Below, in pieces: positions 61,133 through 64,000 of a DNA stretch of 64,000 nt. This DNA is from Pseudoalteromonas aliena SW19. Its GTDB lineage: Bacteria > Pseudomonadota > Gammaproteobacteria > Enterobacterales > Alteromonadaceae. Below the pieces are notes generated by a model. That model did not search any database. It was not told where the DNA came from and saw only the letters and a list, made by a program, of their open reading frames with translations. Where the stretch lies: positions 1 to 64,000 of the forward strand of contig NZ_AQGU01000028.1 of the NCBI RefSeq assembly GCF_014905615.1, given 5' to 3'. The position numbers were made by a program, and so were the translations under genes. The number at the start of each line of letters is the position of its first letter. Position 1 is the first letter of the stretch.

Positions 61133-62026
61133 TTAATCGTCGAGCTTTACTGAACCAGAGATATTATCAATACTTACATCGCCAGAACCTGCTTCGATAA
61201 TAGCCAGCCCTTTGGCATGATTAACGCGAATATCACCAGAACCGTCTTCAATAGTGACACTGGCATCAACATGTTCAATGATTATATCGCCAGAGTTGTC
61301 ATCTACACTGACTGCGCCACTTACATTATTAATAGCCAAGTCACCTGAGCCATCTTCAACGGTTAAAGTGCCGCCTATATTGCTCACATGCATTTCGCCC
61401 GATCCATCGTCAATAACTGCATTGCCACTTACATTGCTAATATGAATGCTGCCAGAGCCGTCGGTTAATTCTAAATTACCTGCGATATTTTGAAAGTTGA
61501 CTTCACCTGAGCCATCGTCAACAGTTAGGTTTTTAGCGCTGTTAATGGTTAAATCTCCAGAGCCGTCTTTTACATCAATATTGCTTTGCATCGCGGTGAT
61601 AGTTATATCGCCAGATCCATCATCAATGTCTAAATTTAGTGTGCTTGGCACAGTAACCACTAAATTAATACTTGGCGATTGGCCACTGTAAAAGCTAATC
61701 CCATTACGGCTTTTATTTTGGGCAACAAGCTTTGCTTGTTTACCATCTTGTTCTAGCGTTAGCTCATATTCATCGTTAATGTCGGCTGTGTAAATAGTGG
61801 CATCAACACTTATGCTGCTGGCCGTTTTTGAGCCTTTTATTTCAAGGCTACCTGCGCCGCTCAAAACATTTAAATACTCAAGGTTGTTGCCTGGCAGTGT
61901 AAGTTGTTGCGTCTGTTTTACCGATGCAACGCTTGGCGATATGTGAAATACACAGCCGCTTAATAATAAAATACCGCTAATAAGTGAAAGTGGTTTCGTA
62001 ATATTTAATACGCTTGATGAGCTCAT
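61133..62026 (-). CDS. Lipoprotein with nine 18-residue DGSG repeats
   Basis: A 297-aa lipoprotein; the signal ends LLLSGCVF. The start at 62026 follows AAAGGAAT; a longer frame opens at 62068. The N-terminal part (about 30-130) has a DUF4097-like start. From about 140 to the end are nine repeats with an 18-residue period, each with D-x-GSGD/E then four alternating hydrophobic residues (DDGSGDITIT, KDGSGDLTIN, EDGSGDIRVN). The period fits a beta-roll or solenoid. Envelope location and function unknown. Confidence 0.8.
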   Translation of the reverse strand: MSSSSVLNITKPLSLISGILLLSGCVFHISPSVASVKQTQQLTLPGNNLEYLNVLSGAGSLEIKGSKTASSISVDATIYTADINDEYELTLEQDGKQAKLVAQNKSRNGISFYSGQSPSINLVVTVPSTLNLDIDDGSGDITITAMQSNIDVKDGSGDLTINSAKNLTVDDGSGEVNFQNIAGNLELTDGSGSIHISNVSGNAVIDDGSGEMHVSNIGGTLTVEDGSGDLAINNVSGAVSVDDNSGDIIIEHVDASVTIEDGSGDIRVNHAKGLAIIEAGSGDVSIDNISGSVKLDD

Positions 62027-62175
62027 GGTTATTCCTTTGATATTTATTGTTTGTATTTGTATAAACAATATAGAGCAAAAATGAGACCGAAATGTAAGTT
62101 ATTGTTTTATATGGGATGGTGATTTTTTATAAAAGCTGGAATACTAATAAGTGGTTAAAATAACTAACTATTAAT

Positions 62176-62202
62176 AAAAAGGATGCATAAAGCATCCTTT
62201 TT
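62176..62202 (-). terminator. Terminator after the TonB receptor
   Basis: AAAAAGGATGC-ATAAA-GCATCCTTTTT, a hairpin with a T-run on the minus strand, 25 bases after the receptor stop at 62227. Confidence 0.88.
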
Positions 62203-62226
62203 ATTATTCAACTTTGCTTTGTGTTT

Positions 62227-64000
62227 TTAAAAGCTGTAAGTGATATTACCGTATAAAAAGCGGCCATCTAAGCTGTATGGTGCATACGGTGTGTACGGGA
62301 ATATTTGACTAAAGGTTGAGTAACCAATGTTGTCGATAGTCGCTTGTGGGTACTGATCGAACAAGTTATTGGCACCAACTGCAAACTTCCACTCATCATT
62401 AGGGCGATAAGCAACTTCAAGATCGGTTATCCATTTAGCGTCTAGGTATTCATCGCGATCGCTGGTTGTTGAAATATCTGCAACTTCACCATAGCGTGTA
62501 GCCCGTAATGTGGTTTGCCATTCGTTAAAGCTCCAAACCGCCGATAAGTTTAACTTGTTATCGGGTGTTCCTTCTTCAAAGCGGCCCACTTCACGGCGTG
62601 CAAATACAACGTAGTCATCACCTAGCGAATTAAGTTGCTCTGGATTGTCATCAACGTGGGTTACTTCGGTGTCGTTAAAGTTAGCGGCTGCGTTTAAGCG
62701 TACGTCGCCTAAGTTATCTAGCTCTAGCAAGTAAGTTGCAACGATATCTACACCTTGCGTACGAGAGTCAATGGCGTTAGTGAAATAGCGCACGCTTTCG
62801 GTGTTTAGCTCACCCGCGTTAGCTAAAATTTCTTGCACAGCAGAGCCTGTTAAGTTTTCAGACAAAACAATACGGTCATCAATATCAATGCGATATGCAT
62901 CAACGGTTAAGCTAAAATTACCTCGGGTGTATACAAAGCCAGCGGTGACGTTTACTGAATCTTCTGCGTCTAGCTTTTTAGCACCTAGTGCTTGTGCAGC
63001 TGGCGCGTCACTTGGAAACAAACCGACTTCAAATGCTTGGTTGTTTTCAAGTACAGTCGAAATTTGACGGTATGAGCTTTGTGCTAATGAGGGCGCACGA
63101 AAGCCAGTGCTTATAGCACCACGTAAAGATAAACGGTCGGTAATGCTGTAACGCGTTGCTAGTTTTGATGTAAACGTATTGCCAAAGTCGCTGTAATCTT
63201 CATAACGGCTTGCTAAAACGACATTCCACTTTTCAGTTAAGTAAGTGTCAAGCTCAACAAAGAGCGCGACATTGTGGCGGCTTTCGTCAGTGACGCTTTC
63301 TGGGCCAAAGCCAGAAAGTACTTGTGCGCCACCGGCAGCAATTGGATTGCCATTACCATCAAGAGCAGTAATGTAAGAGGCTTCTTCACCTTGTTCTATT
63401 TTGTAGCTTTCGTGGCGATATTCAGCACCTAGGGTAAAAAACACGTCGTCAGGCAGGCCTAAATTAAGCGTAGTGCTGGCATCACCATTAACAATAAATT
63501 GGTCATAAACGAGCGCGCCGTTATCAAACTCGGTAGGGCTGTTTGCGCCTAAAGAGGTGTTTAAGCTATTTACTACACCCAAAGAAAAATCGTTCCGGCC
63601 ATAGTTAGTACTGACATCCCATGTCCAGTCGCCTGACTCGCCTTGCAAGCCAAGCGCGAGTGAATAATCTTCTACGTCTGTTTCAATTTGTGGTAAAAAG
63701 CCATCAGGGTAAAGAGTTAACACGTTACGGCTGTCTTTTGCGCGACGGTAAAAGCCACCCGAATTACCTTCACGTTTTGAGTAACTACCAAATGAATAAA
63801 GGTTTAAGCCGTTATCTAAGTCGTAACCCATATTGTAAAATAAGGCGTAGTCTTCAAGGTCGGCTTTACCAAAACGGTGGTTGTAACGATCAATAGTCAA
63901 TTCACGTGGGTCTAAACTGCCATCACCAAGGCGACTATATTGCTCGCGCGGGTCAAAACCAGAGCGCTGAGTTGGGCTGTTATCACGATACTCAATTGAT
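62227..64000 (-). CDS. TonB-dependent receptor, C-terminal part (partial)
   Basis: The frame is open from 62227 to the end of the window, 591 codons, so the signal peptide and plug lie outside. The first codons in the window read SIEYRDNSPTQRSGFDPREQ. What is seen is the outer-membrane barrel, with strands such as FFTLGAEYRHESYKIEQG, LASRYEDYSDFGNTFTSKLA and SLRGAISTGFRAPSLAQSSY, ending in the typical aromatic C-terminus FLYGNITYSF. The GFRAPSLAQ segment and the barrel are those of large TonB receptors of Alteromonadales, often for carbohydrates, peptides or siderophores. Ligand unknown. Confidence 0.9.
   Translation of the reverse strand, partial: SIEYRDNSPTQRSGFDPREQYSRLGDGSLDPRELTIDRYNHRFGKADLEDYALFYNMGYDLDNGLNLYSFGSYSKREGNSGGFYRRAKDSRNVLTLYPDGFLPQIETDVEDYSLALGLQGESGDWTWDVSTNYGRNDFSLGVVNSLNTSLGANSPTEFDNGALVYDQFIVNGDASTTLNLGLPDDVFFTLGAEYRHESYKIEQGEEASYITALDGNGNPIAAGGAQVLSGFGPESVTDESRHNVALFVELDTYLTEKWNVVLASRYEDYSDFGNTFTSKLATRYSITDRLSLRGAISTGFRAPSLAQSSYRQISTVLENNQAFEVGLFPSDAPAAQALGAKKLDAEDSVNVTAGFVYTRGNFSLTVDAYRIDIDDRIVLSENLTGSAVQEILANAGELNTESVRYFTNAIDSRTQGVDIVATYLLELDNLGDVRLNAAANFNDTEVTHVDDNPEQLNSLGDDYVVFARREVGRFEEGTPDNKLNLSAVWSFNEWQTTLRATRYGEVADISTTSDRDEYLDAKWITDLEVAYRPNDEWKFAVGANNLFDQYPQATIDNIGYSTFSQIFPYTPYAPYSLDGRFLYGNITYSF

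Overview
This window looks like chromosome from a marine gammaproteobacterium of the Alteromonadales, most likely Pseudoalteromonas. That is inferred from the AT-rich base composition, the style of the 5S rRNA tail, the RAYT/REP array, the TonB receptors and the glmS neighbourhood. No database search was possible.

Layout. 1-335: the 3' end of a 5S rRNA gene and its terminator, then a decayed second 5S copy. 666-1931: mltD, a lytic transglycosylase. 2146-3581: a TPR membrane-protein gene broken by three frameshifts. 3600-4890: a RAYT transposase between two arrays of about 80-bp REP units. 4897-12215: an NtrY/NtrC-like two-component pair divergent from a MacA/MacB-type efflux operon; the spacer carries two palindromes and a sigma-54-like promoter. 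12279-16794: unidentified secreted proteins. 16865-17061: a palindromic MITE that supplies the stop codon of the neighbouring TPR sensor-like gene.

18757-34749 is the most distinctive region. A probable single minus-strand operon of eleven genes encodes two Gly-Gly-leader peptides, a helical protein, a radical SAM enzyme, a short HlyD-like subunit, a C39-peptidase ABC exporter, a MacAB/FtsX-like efflux system, an S9 peptidase and an acetyltransferase. Divergent from it lie a ToxR/CadC-like membrane regulator with a beta-propeller, a 56-aa secreted peptide with two cysteines, and a divergent LuxR-type regulator. I read this as a ribosomally made, radical-SAM-modified peptide (RiPP) system with its own export, immunity/processing and control.

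34821-38996: a DeoR-family regulator with a putative operator, glmS and a DEAD-box helicase. 39026-42854: two overlapping AAA ATPase genes behind three palindromes spaced exactly 27 bp apart. 42990-47413: a zinc-type uptake locus (His-rich lipoprotein, His-rich TonB receptor, Zur-like boxes, divergent MerC-family protein). 47584-50572: a membrane protein, a fatty-acid desaturase gene split by a 262-bp MITE with a CTAG duplication, and an esterase. 50639-52121: a DUF3297 protein and three tandem cold-shock genes. 52757-57600: a small secreted protein, two tandem PhoA-type alkaline phosphatases and a secreted protein of unknown function. 57873-59017: two unknown genes. 59104-64000: a Kef-type K+/H+ antiporter, a lipoprotein with nine 18-residue repeats, and a TonB receptor that runs off the window.
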